Source of the DNA: Saprospiraceae bacterium
GTDB taxonomy: Bacteria; Bacteroidota; Bacteroidia; Chitinophagales; Saprospiraceae
DNA: 41,157 bases
Direction: 5' to 3'
Assembly (NCBI GenBank): GCA_020631375.1
Contig: JAHDHJ010000006.1
Location: 1 to 41,157, forward strand
Shown here: positions 1 through 9,163 of the stretch, piece after piece
Numbering within the stretch: position 1 is the stretch's first letter
Layout: each line of letters starts with the position of its first letter
Notes under the pieces: model-generated
The model's database searches: none
Seen by the model: the letters and a program-made list of their open reading frames with translations, nothing else
Told to the model about the DNA's origin: nothing
Program-made: the position numbers and the translations under genes

Positions 1-927
1 TTATTTTTCATCCAAGTAAACTTCGGCCATCATACAACGAGCACTACCGCCTCCTATTCCTTCTATGGTATAAATTGGAGCATGTAGGATTTGTGTATGT
101 ACTTCGATTTGTTGAATTTGATCTTTTCTCAAAGATTTGAATGCTTGTTCGGACATGACTAAAAATTTATCTCCTTGCCGATTTTGGATTTGAAGCATAT
201 TTCCGGCAAAAGAATTGACTTGTTCCAAAGTGATATCAATAATCTCCTTACCAGTTTTGGAAAACATTTTTTCCAATGCCTTTCTTTCTGAAGAATCCGG
301 AATCGATTCCATGCAAATAATGACAAAAGATTCTCCCATTGCCATCATTACATTGGTATGATAAATATCTGTTCCTTCTCCATCGACAGAACGGAATTCC
401 ATTTTTTTATAATTCGCCCAATGGCAGAACTCATCCAATAATTTAGCATCAGTTCTAGGGGAAAGACAAGCATAAACAATTCGATTGACCCGATCCAAAA
501 CCATACTTCCCGTACCTTCAAGGAATTGATTTGAATTTTCATATTCCTCAAAACGGACCAGTCGTTTTACCTCGAAATTTTCTTTTATCATGTCTATCAC
601 ATCCTCCCTTCTTTCGGTTCTCCTCAAAGGAGCATACATCGGGTATGTAATGACCGTTCCATTGTTATGGAACGTAATCCAATTGTTTGGAAAAACGGAA
701 TCGGGCCGTATGGGCTTCTCTTCTTCTTCCACTACGATAACATTGACTCCTTTAGCCCTTAACTGCTCAACAAAACCATCAAATTCTTGCCTGGCTTTTG
801 TTTTAATTTCTTGCAATGACAATCCAACATCTTTATTTTGGAATGCATTATTTTCTGCCGTTTCCGGATTAAATCCGAAATTAGCCGGACGCACCATCAT
901 TATATGCGGAGTAGTTTGACTGCTCAT
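1..927 (-). CDS. ctlX: CtlX-type citrulline/arginine amidinohydrolase
   Basis: A 308-residue cytosolic protein of the amidinotransferase/arginine-deiminase fold, closest in my recognition to the CtlX (citrulline utilization hydrolase) branch that is widespread in Bacteroidota. The N-terminus carries the RPANFGFNPETAENN-type signature (residues 13-27). The catalytic set of this fold is visible: FPNNW near 79-83, EGTG near 137-140, His190 in DIYHTNV, and the nucleophile Cys298 in GGSARCMM near the C-terminus. It should hydrolyse a guanidino or ureido group of arginine, citrulline or a methylated derivative; the exact substrate cannot be read from sequence. The ATG lies 5 bases after the stop of the upstream propeller gene, so the two are probably co-transcribed. 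The gene is complete, with its stop codon at the very edge of the window. Confidence 0.75.
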   Translation of the reverse strand: MSSQTTPHIMMVRPANFGFNPETAENNAFQNKDVGLSLQEIKTKARQEFDGFVEQLRAKGVNVIVVEEEEKPIRPDSVFPNNWITFHNNGTVITYPMYAPLRRTERREDVIDMIKENFEVKRLVRFEEYENSNQFLEGTGSMVLDRVNRIVYACLSPRTDAKLLDEFCHWANYKKMEFRSVDGEGTDIYHTNVMMAMGESFVIICMESIPDSSERKALEKMFSKTGKEIIDITLEQVNSFAGNMLQIQNRQGDKFLVMSEQAFKSLRKDQIQQIEVHTQILHAPIYTIEGIGGGSARCMMAEVYLDEK

Positions 928-932
928 GTAAC

Positions 933-1817
933 TCAGATTTTGGCAACTATGGCAATTTTACCTTTTTTCACAGCAATTCGCGTGATTTCTTTATTATCAA
1001 TAATATGATTTACCCTAATTAACGAGATCCATTCATTTCCTTGTTGGGGTTCTAAACGATATAAATGGCCGTCATAACCCGTAATTATTCTACCGTCGGG
1101 CATTATGGCATAATCTTCTGTCTCAGGGAGAGTTTGGGTGAGTAGTACCGTTTCGTCGGTTTGGATATTCCTTGATTTTAGTTGCCAAACCGTATCAGAA
1201 ACTTTATGGACATATATAAGATTTCCTTTCGGGGATTTCATTAAGCACCGCCCCACATTAAATGAAACATGGGTAATGTCTCCGGTCCTCAAATCACCAA
1301 TTACTAATTCATGTCCCTTTTCTTCATCCACCAAAAACAAAGCCACCTCGTATTCATTCATCCAACAATGATAACCGATATTTGTAATCTGAGGGAACAG
1401 TGCCTCTCCGGTATCTTGCCGATCCAATGGTAATTTCCATAACTGTTGGACTCCATTCTCAAAAGCCCTTACCACCGAAAAATGCTTCCTGTCGGGACAT
1501 AGAGTGGGAGAGTATTCACTTGATAAAGATTTGGTGACTTGGCTCTTTAATTTATTCTTGACATCCAGAGCAACAATATCCGTTTGCTCCTTACCGAATT
1601 TTTTGAATGAACGGGTATAATATAACTCATCTCCAATAAATGTGGGTTGATTGTTATATCCAGTTTTGTTATCAAAAGAAAGGAACTTTGTATTGTATAA
1701 CTTGAATTCGGATCCGTCGGTGAAATCGAAGGTATAAATCTGGGTATTGGGAAGCTGAGCTTGCATATGTATTGCCAATACCATGAAAAACCCTAGTTTT
1801 AATATTCTCGCCATCAT
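933..1817 (-). CDS. Exported TolB/WD40-like beta-propeller protein
   Basis: A 294-residue protein with an N-terminal signal peptide (MMARILKLGFF, hydrophobic run, AQA-type cleavage near residue 21). The mature part is beta-rich with repeated strands of the kind found in TolB/WD40-like propellers: paired segments such as QPTFIGDELYYTRS, SPTLCPDRKHFSVV and AIMPDGRIITGYDG alternate observation and value strands. No catalytic motif is seen and no TolB-specific partner gene lies nearby. It ends 5 bases before the ctlX-type hydrolase starts, so both probably share a transcript. Start choice between the two adjacent ATG codons is uncertain by one residue. A periplasmic sensor or scaffold role is only a guess. 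Confidence 0.6.
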   Translation of the reverse strand: MMARILKLGFFMVLAIHMQAQLPNTQIYTFDFTDGSEFKLYNTKFLSFDNKTGYNNQPTFIGDELYYTRSFKKFGKEQTDIVALDVKNKLKSQVTKSLSSEYSPTLCPDRKHFSVVRAFENGVQQLWKLPLDRQDTGEALFPQITNIGYHCWMNEYEVALFLVDEEKGHELVIGDLRTGDITHVSFNVGRCLMKSPKGNLIYVHKVSDTVWQLKSRNIQTDETVLLTQTLPETEDYAIMPDGRIITGYDGHLYRLEPQQGNEWISLIRVNHIIDNKEITRIAVKKGKIAIVAKI

Positions 1818-2015
1818 CTTGAATTAATTTATTTCAATAAAAATGGTTTTAAAAATGGGAATACTCCTATTTTTTTGCAAATATGATCAATTTATAAGGG
1901 ATTTGGATATTTGTTGTTAATTTTATTCTCAATTACCCTCTCTTAGACAAATAACAAAGCTTAGATTAGCGAATTTTTATCATCTTTACATTGAAGTATC
2001 TGTTCCAAATATAAG

Positions 2016-4310
2016 ATGGGTAGAAAAAAGAACAAAAAGAAATACCAAGAAAAAGTACACTTTTCAGAGAAGAAGGTAAAGTCTGATAAAGGAACTGATT
2101 TATCCACAGTAAAAGAACCCAAAACTCAAAAAAATCTGACATATTATATTGATAGATTTTTTAAAGAACCTGTTTCGGATCTGAAAGAAAAAAATCAAAA
2201 TTGGACTACCTCCATATTTAGACTCCTATTTGCGTCCCTCTCCATTTTTATGTTAGCGAGTATGATTTTGATGGGCATCAATTCCGGCATCAATGAAGAT
2301 GATTCCTATCAGAATGATTACTCAGAAAAACTCATACAGTTCTATACTACTTTTGGAGAAAACAAATCTGCTTTGGATGTACCCAAAGGGAGAATGCATT
2401 TCTATGGTGGCTTTTTCGATGTAACAACCGGAATGGTGAATAAAATACTAGGCAATGATCCCTATGATGCAGGTTATCATCATATCCGACACATCTTCAA
2501 TGCGTTTCTAGGGTTTATGATCATCTTTTTTATGGGATTATTCTTAAAGGAACTTGTAGGGTGGAAAGGAGCCGTATTAGGAATGTTATTCCTGTTTCTA
2601 TCTCCGAGGTTTTTAGGACATTCCCTAATGAATCCGAAAGACATTCCTTTTGCCGCTGGATATATTATGTCAATTTATTTCATGCTGAAATTATTACATG
2701 AAATGCCAAAGCCGAAATGGTCTTTGGTAATAGGTTTGGGCTTGTCGATGGGATTGGCTTTGGGAACTCGGGCAGGTGCTATGTTGATTTGGGCATACTT
2801 CGGCCTTTTTGCGTTAATGCACCTTATCTCAAAGCAAGGGATAAAAAACATATTCAAGGATACAAAATTGTTATTGGATTATATAAAATATTGTGGTGCC
2901 GCAGCATTATTAGGATTTATAATTGGAATTTTGTTCTGGCCTTATGCCCTAGTGAATCCCATAGAACACATTAGTAAAGCACTGACAGAATTTTCACAAC
3001 TCACCATAGGCGTATCACTTCTTTTTGAAGGAGCAAATATCAAATCGAATGATATACCCTGGTATTATCCTTTCGCATGGATTTGGAGAACGATCCCTTT
3101 ATTCGTCCTGCTCATTTATCCCATCAGTTTTTTATTCATTCCCACTTGGTTGAAAAAATTCAAGGATAAATGGCTTTATATATTTGCCCTGTATTTTGCT
3201 ACAATTTTCCCTTTGGCCTATATCACTTATCAAGGTTCTAGTATGTATGATGGATGGAGGCACCTGATATTCATTTATCCAACAATGGGCGGAATAGCGG
3301 CATTATGTTGGCTCCATATCAGCAACATGCTCAAGGAAGCAAAAATATTGCTAATAGGCTGCTTTGCTTTACTAGGAATTATGATGATGGAATCCGGATC
3401 ATTCATTATCAGAAATATTTCTTACCCTTATGTTTATTTCAATACACTAAGCGGAGGAGTTTCTGCCGCCTTAGGAAACTACGAATTGGATTATTGGGGC
3501 TTGAGCATCAAACCCGCTTTGCTTTGGTTGGAAAAGGAAGGACATATCAGTCCGGATATGGATAAGACGGTTACTATCCGTACCACATATCATTACCACG
3601 GCAATACCTTTGCCAAGAGAAGATACAATGATAAAGTGAAAATCACTTATGCTCGTTTCAGGGAACGATACAACCAACCTTGGGATTTCGGAATTTTTCC
3701 ATCCAGATATATCAAGGGACCACATTTGAGGAATGGAACTTGGCCCAATTCAAGAAGCATCCATGAAATCACCGCCAATGGAACCCCCATTGCTTCCATT
3801 GAAACCGGGAAGAATCCTAATATTTTTGAAGCAGAACGTTTGGTGAGTAAAAGGGATTTCAACACAGCAATCAGCTATTACCAACAAGAAATCGCAACTT
3901 ACCCAGACAATGAAGTCGCTTCTAAAAGAATAGCATGGACTTATTTGGCGGTCAATGATAATCAGGCAGGAATTAATTATGCCAATAAAACATTAGAAAT
4001 TGCTCCCGACGATCCGGATGCCATTCTTTACCGAGGAATAGGTAAAATGAATTTGGGAAGAAATCAGGAAGCAACAGAAGATTTCAACCAAGTGATTGAG
4101 ATAAGTAATATGTATGCAGCAGCCCATTACTATCAAGCTTTGCTTTTAAAAAGAGCCGGTGACAATATGGGTGCATTTGAACAATTAAAAATAGCCCTTA
4201 AAAAAGATCCCAAATTAAAACTTGCCTACAAATTATTAGTGGAGTTATATGAAGAAAGTGGCGATCGAGCCAACGCCCAAAAATTCAGGGATATTTTGAA
4301 TCGTTTGTGA
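2016..4310 (+). CDS. GT39-like membrane glycosyltransferase with C-terminal TPR repeats
   Basis: A 764-residue polytopic membrane protein. Residues 1-65 are Lys-rich and cytosolic. About ten hydrophobic segments follow from about residue 70 to 485, with an acidic pair in the first loop (NEDDSYQND, about 92-100), the position of the catalytic acidic residues in GT-C/GT39 (PMT-like) enzymes. A HSLMNPKDIPF motif follows the fourth region. Residues about 600-764 form tandem TPR repeats (for example YYQQEIATYPDNEVASKRIA and ALKKDPKLKLAYKLL). GT-C enzymes transfer sugars from polyprenyl-phosphate donors on the outer face of the inner membrane. Six bases separate it from the methyltransferase, so it heads a compact gene run. 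The GT-C domain is well supported; the acceptor is unknown. Confidence 0.75.
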   Translation: MGRKKNKKKYQEKVHFSEKKVKSDKGTDLSTVKEPKTQKNLTYYIDRFFKEPVSDLKEKNQNWTTSIFRLLFASLSIFMLASMILMGINSGINEDDSYQNDYSEKLIQFYTTFGENKSALDVPKGRMHFYGGFFDVTTGMVNKILGNDPYDAGYHHIRHIFNAFLGFMIIFFMGLFLKELVGWKGAVLGMLFLFLSPRFLGHSLMNPKDIPFAAGYIMSIYFMLKLLHEMPKPKWSLVIGLGLSMGLALGTRAGAMLIWAYFGLFALMHLISKQGIKNIFKDTKLLLDYIKYCGAAALLGFIIGILFWPYALVNPIEHISKALTEFSQLTIGVSLLFEGANIKSNDIPWYYPFAWIWRTIPLFVLLIYPISFLFIPTWLKKFKDKWLYIFALYFATIFPLAYITYQGSSMYDGWRHLIFIYPTMGGIAALCWLHISNMLKEAKILLIGCFALLGIMMMESGSFIIRNISYPYVYFNTLSGGVSAALGNYELDYWGLSIKPALLWLEKEGHISPDMDKTVTIRTTYHYHGNTFAKRRYNDKVKITYARFRERYNQPWDFGIFPSRYIKGPHLRNGTWPNSRSIHEITANGTPIASIETGKNPNIFEAERLVSKRDFNTAISYYQQEIATYPDNEVASKRIAWTYLAVNDNQAGINYANKTLEIAPDDPDAILYRGIGKMNLGRNQEATEDFNQVIEISNMYAAAHYYQALLLKRAGDNMGAFEQLKIALKKDPKLKLAYKLLVELYEESGDRANAQKFRDILNRL

Positions 4311-4316
4311 GGAATT

Positions 4317-5033
4317 ATGGCAGAAATTAACAAAGAAAAGGAATTTGATAACTTTGTAGAGGATTACAAAACGCTACATCAAAAGAGTGTAAAGTTATCC
4401 GGATACGACACTTCTTATTTTGATGAAATGAAAATAAAGGAAGTGTCCGATTTCCTCAGAAAGAAAAACAAACAGCCCAAAAGTATTTTGAATTTTGGTT
4501 GTGGTATTGGAAAAAGCGAACCTTATTTCAGATCTTATTTTCCAGATGCAAAAATTTTAGGAATCGATGTTTCTACAAAATCAGTTACCCATGCGAAGGG
4601 AATTCATAGGGAATTAGAAAATGTAGCATTCATGCCCTATGATGGACAAACACTTCCTACAAATGAGAAATTCGATTTGATTTTTGCTGCCAATGTATTC
4701 CACCATATTCCTTTTTCGGAACATGACCATTGTTTTACATTAATTAAAAATGCACTATCGGAAAAAGGTTCTTTTTTCTTGTTCGAACATAATCCGTACA
4801 ACCCTCTAACTTTAAAAGCAGTAAAAGATTGCGAATTCGATGCAGATGCCGTTCTGCTCTCTCCAAGATATAGCCAGAAAAAATTATCAGAAATAGGGTT
4901 TTCATCTTTAACTCGTCATTTTATTCTTTTCATTCCATTTTTCTTACGATTTTTGCAACCCATAGAAAAGTACTTGAAATTCTTGCCCATGGGTGCCCAA
5001 TATTTTTACTACTCTGAAAAGGGAAATAAATGA
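4317..5033 (+). CDS. Class I SAM-dependent methyltransferase
   Basis: A 238-residue Rossmann-fold methyltransferase. Motif I is ILNFGCGIGKSEP (about 58-70), the acidic end of strand 2 is LGIDVS (about 81-86), and the post-I region FDLIFAANVFHHIP (about 119-132) is typical of the Methyltransf_11/12 group. No signal peptide or membrane span is evident. Its end overlaps the next glycosyltransferase by 4 bases (ATGA), indicating translational coupling. Between a GT39-like enzyme and a GT2 enzyme, a role in methylating a sugar, a lipid carrier or a related small molecule is plausible. The substrate is not evident. Confidence 0.8.
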   Translation: MAEINKEKEFDNFVEDYKTLHQKSVKLSGYDTSYFDEMKIKEVSDFLRKKNKQPKSILNFGCGIGKSEPYFRSYFPDAKILGIDVSTKSVTHAKGIHRELENVAFMPYDGQTLPTNEKFDLIFAANVFHHIPFSEHDHCFTLIKNALSEKGSFFLFEHNPYNPLTLKAVKDCEFDADAVLLSPRYSQKKLSEIGFSSLTRHFILFIPFFLRFLQPIEKYLKFLPMGAQYFYYSEKGNK

Positions 5034-5977
5034 TTGAATTATCCATTGTTGTACCGATTTATAATGAACAAGATAATTTGCTGCTCCTAAATGGACGGCT
5101 CCTCGCTGTTTTAGAAAAATTATCGGTATCCCATGAAATCATTTATGTAAATGATGGCAGTAGAGACAACTCTATAAAAATCATAAAAGAAATAGCCCTA
5201 GAGTTTCCTAATGTAAAATATATTGATTTCAGTCGGAATTTCGGGCATCAGATTGCTGTAACTGCCGGATTGGAATTAAGTGCAGGAGAATCCATAGTTA
5301 TTATTGATGGTGATTTACAAGATCCTCCCGAATTAATCGAAGAGTTGTACCAAAAGAAAAAGGAAGGTTTCGAGGTCGTTTATGCCAGAAGGAAAAAGAG
5401 AAAGGGAGAAAGTGTTATGAAAAAAATGACGGCCTCCTTGTTCTATCGTATATTAAAAAATATCACTTCAATAGATATTCCAGTAGATACCGGTGATTTC
5501 AGAATCATAGATCGAAAAATCGTTGATGTTTTGAAGCAAATGCCCGAGTATCACAGATATATTAGGGGGCAAATTTCTTGGATTGGCTTTAATCAATCCT
5601 ATGTAGAATATAATCGGAATGAACGCAATTCCGGCGAAACTGGATATTCCTATCGGAAAATGTTCCGATTTGCCTTAGATGGTATCACATCTTTTTCGGA
5701 TTTTCCTTTGAAATTGGCTACTTTTTTAGGATTTGTGGTTTCCATTGTAGCCTTTGTTGTTTTACTGTTTACACTGTTCAATAGATTTTTTACTGAGAAT
5801 TTCGTGACCGGTTGGACGTCGATTATTATCAGTATTTTATTTTTAGGTGGTATTCAATTATTATCTTTGGGCATTATTGGGGAATACATTGGTCGAATCA
5901 ATACTCAAGTAAAAAGACGTCCTTTGTATATTATTAAGGAAACCAATATCCAAGAAGAACAAACATTAAAAAATTAG
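5030..5977 (+). CDS. GT2 glycosyltransferase, polyprenyl-phosphate sugar synthase type (GtrB/DPM1-like)
   Basis: A 315-residue family 2 glycosyltransferase. The N-terminal GT-A domain has [10 protein letters not shown] at residues 7-16, a VNDGSRDNS motif near 40 and DGDLQDPPE near 94 (the DxD/DGDLQDP motif that binds the metal and nucleotide sugar). The acceptor-side segment [11 protein letters not shown] is characteristic of dolichol-phosphate-mannose synthase-like and GtrB-like enzymes. Two hydrophobic segments lie in the C-terminal quarter (about 230-290), the usual anchor of this group. It likely charges undecaprenyl phosphate with a sugar on the cytosolic face, which would supply a donor to the GT39-like enzyme two genes upstream. 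Start overlaps the methyltransferase stop. Confidence 0.85.
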   Translation: MIELSIVVPIYNEQDNLLLLNGRLLAVLEKLSVSHEIIYVNDGSRDNSIKIIKEIALEFPNVKYIDFSRNFGHQIAVTAGLELSAGESIVIIDGDLQDPPELIEELYQKKKEGFEVVYARRKKRKGESVMKKMTASLFYRILKNITSIDIPVDTGDFRIIDRKIVDVLKQMPEYHRYIRGQISWIGFNQSYVEYNRNERNSGETGYSYRKMFRFALDGITSFSDFPLKLATFLGFVVSIVAFVVLLFTLFNRFFTENFVTGWTSIIISILFLGGIQLLSLGIIGEYIGRINTQVKRRPLYIIKETNIQEEQTLKN

Positions 5978-5990
5978 AAGCACTAATTGT

Positions 5991-7535
5991 ATGTTGGAAA
6001 AGAACTTAGAAATCCTACAAGAGAAAAAGGAAAAAGCATTTTTGGGAGGTGGTGAGAATAGAATTGCGAAGCAACACCAAAAAGGAAAACTGACAGCCAG
6101 AGAACGCATCCATTTTTTATTGGATGATGGTTCTTTTGAAGAAATCGGTATGTTGGTGACTCATCGTACTACTGATTTCGGTATGGAAAAGCAGATTTTC
6201 CTCGGAGATGGAGTAGTCACCGGTTACGGAACCATCTCAGGAAGATTAGTTTATGTCTTTGCCCAAGATTTTACGGTATTTGGTGGTTCGTTATCAGAGA
6301 CTCATGCCGAAAAAATTTGCAAGATCATGGATTTGGCAATGCAGAACGGAGCACCGGTCATCGGCTTGAATGATTCCGGTGGAGCAAGGATACAAGAGGG
6401 GGTTCGCTCCTTGGGGGGCTATGCTGATATTTTTCTTCGGAATACCTTGGCATCTGGAGTTGTTCCACAAATTTCAGCCATTATGGGCCCTTGTGCCGGC
6501 GGGGCGGTCTATTCACCGGCCATCACAGATTTCATACTGATGGTTCAAGACACATCCTACATGTTTGTAACGGGACCGAATGTGGTAAAAACAGTGACCA
6601 ATGAAGAAGTCACCTCAGAAGAATTAGGTGGTGCTTCTGCTCATTCTACCAAATCCGGTGTAACGCATATTACTGCATCCAACGATATGGATTGCATCCA
6701 AAAAATTAAATCATTATTGAGTTATATGCCTCAGAATTGTGAGGAAAAAGCGCCTCAATTAGAATATAATATCGAGGATGAATATAGAGATGAATTATCA
6801 TCCATCATTCCGGAAAGTTCAAATCAACCCTACGAGATGAAGGAGGTGATTGAAGGAATTGTAGACAAAGATTCTTTCTTTGAAATCCATCCCGATTATG
6901 CCGAAAATATAGTGGTGGGATTTGCCCGAATTGCTGGGCGTAGCATCGGTATTGTTGCCAATCAGCCCATGAATATGGCGGGTGTTTTAGATGTGAATTC
7001 ATCCAAAAAAGGAGCAAGATTTGTCCGCTTTTGCGATTGTTTCAATATTCCGCTTTTGGTTTTGGTCGATGTACCCGGTTTTCTTCCTGGTACCGATCAG
7101 GAATGGAATGCCATCATTACCAATGGAGCAAAATTATTATATGCTTTCAGCGAAGCCACTGTGCCGAGGGTTACCTTAATTACCCGTAAAGCGTATGGAG
7201 GGGCGTATGATGTGATGAACTCCAAACACATTGGTGCGGACATGAATTTTGCTTGGCCATCGGCAGAAATTGCCGTGATGGGAGCGAAAGGAGCGAGTGA
7301 AATCATTTTCCGTAAGGAAATCAAAGCGGCGGATGATCCGGAAGCCAAATTAAAGGAAAAAGAATTGGAATATGCAGATAAATTTGCGCATCCGTATCGG
7401 GCAGCAGCGAGGGGTTTCATTGATGAAGTCATCCAACCGAGGGACACCCGAAGAAAATTAATCAAAGCATTTACCATGTTAGAAAATAAGGTGGCTCATT
7501 TACCAAAGAAGAAACACGGCAACATGCCTTTGTAA
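5991..7535 (+). CDS. Acyl-CoA (propionyl/methylmalonyl-type) carboxylase beta subunit
   Basis: A 514-residue biotin-dependent carboxyltransferase subunit of full family length (PccB/MmdA group). Crotonase-fold landmarks are present in both halves: [10 protein letters not shown] (about 128-137) and [12 protein letters not shown] (about 166-177) for the acyl-CoA side, and [11 protein letters not shown] with [11 protein letters not shown] in the C-terminal half for the carboxybiotin side. It transfers carboxylate to propionyl-CoA or a related acyl-CoA. No biotin carboxylase or biotin carrier gene is adjacent in this window, so the partner subunits must lie elsewhere. It starts 13 bases after the GT2 gene and is followed 23 bases later by a Crp/Fnr regulator, so it may be in the same transcript. 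Exact acyl specificity is not readable. Confidence 0.88.
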   Translation: MLEKNLEILQEKKEKAFLGGGENRIAKQHQKGKLTARERIHFLLDDGSFEEIGMLVTHRTTDFGMEKQIFLGDGVVTGYGTISGRLVYVFAQDFTVFGGSLSETHAEKICKIMDLAMQNGAPVIGLNDSGGARIQEGVRSLGGYADIFLRNTLASGVVPQISAIMGPCAGGAVYSPAITDFILMVQDTSYMFVTGPNVVKTVTNEEVTSEELGGASAHSTKSGVTHITASNDMDCIQKIKSLLSYMPQNCEEKAPQLEYNIEDEYRDELSSIIPESSNQPYEMKEVIEGIVDKDSFFEIHPDYAENIVVGFARIAGRSIGIVANQPMNMAGVLDVNSSKKGARFVRFCDCFNIPLLVLVDVPGFLPGTDQEWNAIITNGAKLLYAFSEATVPRVTLITRKAYGGAYDVMNSKHIGADMNFAWPSAEIAVMGAKGASEIIFRKEIKAADDPEAKLKEKELEYADKFAHPYRAAARGFIDEVIQPRDTRRKLIKAFTMLENKVAHLPKKKHGNMPL

Positions 7536-7558
7536 TTAGATGAGCTAATCCAACAATT

Positions 7559-8095
7559 ATGAATCTGAACGAAATCGTCGTTTCCCGACTGAATGAAAAT
7601 GAGGTGTGGGAAAAAGAACATCTCCTGAAAAGAAATGAATTTCTGAAGGAAGAGGGAACGATGGATTCGAGGGTTTACCATATTGTGGAGGGGAGTGTCC
7701 GTATTTTTGTTTGGGATGAGGATGAGGAGCAAATTATCCGGTTTGGTTACCAGGGTGATATTATTGGCTGCCTCCAATCTTTTTTCATGGAGCAACCTTC
7801 GGATGTTGAGATTCAGACCATCCGTAAGACGCATCTTAAATCCGTTTCCAAAGAGAAATTTATGGAATTCATTTATTCCCATGCCGAAAATATCCATTTA
7901 TGGAATCAGATTTTAGCGGCCAGTATTTGCCAACAAATGGAACGGGAACGGGACATCCTTATTTCTTCTCCTCAAAAGAGATATGAACGAGTTTTGGAAA
8001 GGAGTCCGAGGTTATTTCAAGAAATACCCAATAAATATATTGCCAATTATCTCCGCATGACACCTGAGACTTTATCAAGAATCAAAAAATCTTGA
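7559..8095 (+). CDS. Crp/Fnr-family transcriptional regulator
   Basis: A 178-residue protein with an N-terminal cyclic-nucleotide-binding-like beta-barrel (about 15-110; RVYHIVEGSVRIFVWDEDEEQIIRF) and a C-terminal winged helix-turn-helix (about 135-178; IANYLRMTPETLSRIKKS is the recognition helix region). No cysteine cluster of the Fnr Fe-S type is seen, so it resembles the short Crp-like regulators common in Bacteroidota whose ligand is unknown. It lies 23 bases downstream of the carboxylase gene. Likely a cytosolic regulator; its targets are unknown. Confidence 0.8.
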   Translation: MNLNEIVVSRLNENEVWEKEHLLKRNEFLKEEGTMDSRVYHIVEGSVRIFVWDEDEEQIIRFGYQGDIIGCLQSFFMEQPSDVEIQTIRKTHLKSVSKEKFMEFIYSHAENIHLWNQILAASICQQMERERDILISSPQKRYERVLERSPRLFQEIPNKYIANYLRMTPETLSRIKKS

Positions 8096-8169
8096 TCTGA
8101 ATCAATATTTATGACATTTATTTCCTTCAAATTTGTATTGTAATTATTGATGAATCAAAATCAGGTATA

Positions 8170-8730
8170 ATGAAAATACAAACAAATCAATTATTAGAAG
8201 ATTTAAAAAATCGAACACTCAGAAATATTGAAAAGGCAAAGGAGTATCAAGAACTTTCTGAAGAACAATTGAATTGGAAAGAAAATACAGAAAAATGGTC
8301 GGTACTAGAATGCTTGGAACATTTGAATTTATATGGTGATTTCTATTTACCGGAAATTAAAAATAAAATGGCAGCTTCGACAGTTTCTGCCGATGCTACA
8401 TTTAAAAGTGGTTGGCTCGGAAATTATTTTGCCATGAGTATGCTACCCAAAGAAAAATTAAATGTGATGAAAACATTCAAGGATAAAAATCCGGTGGGAA
8501 GCGATTTAGATAAATCTATTATAGAGCGTTTTTTATCTCAACAATATACTATGTTGGAATTATTGGACAAGGCTTCTTCTATAAATTTGAACAAAGTAAA
8601 AACCGGCATCAGTATTTCCAATTGGATTAAATTGAAATTAGGCGATACGTTCAGAGTGGTCATTTATCATAACGATCGCCACATTGTACAAGCAGATAAA
8701 GTTTTGGCTTTACAATTAGTTGAAGTTTAA
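8170..8730 (+). CDS. DinB/YfiT-like metal-binding protein
   Basis: A 186-residue four-helix protein of the DinB superfamily (DinB_2 type). The three metal-binding histidines are apparent: one in ECLEHLNLY (about residue 51) and two in HNDRHIVQ near the C-terminus. The WSVLECLEHL motif after a loop is typical. Family members are metal-dependent thiol transferases or proteins of unknown activity. It has its own upstream gap of 74 bases and is followed by a strong palindromic terminator at 8743. Confidence 0.8.
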   Translation: MKIQTNQLLEDLKNRTLRNIEKAKEYQELSEEQLNWKENTEKWSVLECLEHLNLYGDFYLPEIKNKMAASTVSADATFKSGWLGNYFAMSMLPKEKLNVMKTFKDKNPVGSDLDKSIIERFLSQQYTMLELLDKASSINLNKVKTGISISNWIKLKLGDTFRVVIYHNDRHIVQADKVLALQLVEV

Positions 8731-8742
8731 AATTTAGAATAT

Positions 8743-8779
8743 AGCTGTCCGAAGTTTAAAACTTCGGACAGCTTTTTTA
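8743..8779. terminator. Bidirectional hairpin terminator, copy 1 of a dispersed palindrome
   Basis: Perfect 15-bp inverted arms AGCTGTCCGAAGTTT (8743-8757) and its complement (8759-8773), separated by one base, then a T tract. It lies between the convergent DinB and VOC genes. The same arms recur at 29149-29179. Confidence 0.85.
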
Positions 8780-9154
8780 ATTGGATAACTGTTGATGTTC
8801 TTTTGCTGATCTAAGCCCAATTAAATTTCCGTCCGGATCTCTAAATTTTGCAATCGTTCCCCAATCAAATTCAGAATAACGATACGTAATTGAATTTTCA
8901 TCTAGAATTCTACAAGCATCTTTTACATTTGTTACATTTATTCTGATGCAGGTTCGATCCGAATCTAATTGGGGGCGTTCTGTTCCTACAAATTCGTCAT
9001 CAATTTCTACCATGAGATAACTTCCTAAAAAATCAAAACAGGTTAAGGTCTCATTTTCATATAATATTTTTAGTCCTAATATTTCTTTATAAAAAGAAAT
9101 GCATTCTTTGTACTTGACTACGTACAGTATAAATCCGGTTTGTATTTTTTTCAT
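8777..9154 (-). CDS. VOC/glyoxalase-like protein
   Basis: A 125-residue vicinal-oxygen-chelate fold protein with two beta-alpha-beta-beta-beta modules: VVKYKECISFYKEILGL in the first (about 11-28) and VTNVKDACRILDE then AKFRDPDGNLIGL in the second (about 74-117). The terminal FRDPDGN motif carries the usual metal/substrate-side acidic region. Substrate unknown; family members include resistance proteins, dioxygenases and glyoxalases. It begins 9 bases after the QueA-like gene stops, so it is probably the last gene of an SDR-QueA-VOC operon. Confidence 0.8.
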   Translation of the reverse strand: MKKIQTGFILYVVKYKECISFYKEILGLKILYENETLTCFDFLGSYLMVEIDDEFVGTERPQLDSDRTCIRINVTNVKDACRILDENSITYRYSEFDWGTIAKFRDPDGNLIGLRSAKEHQQLSN

Positions 9155-9163
9155 AACTTAAAT

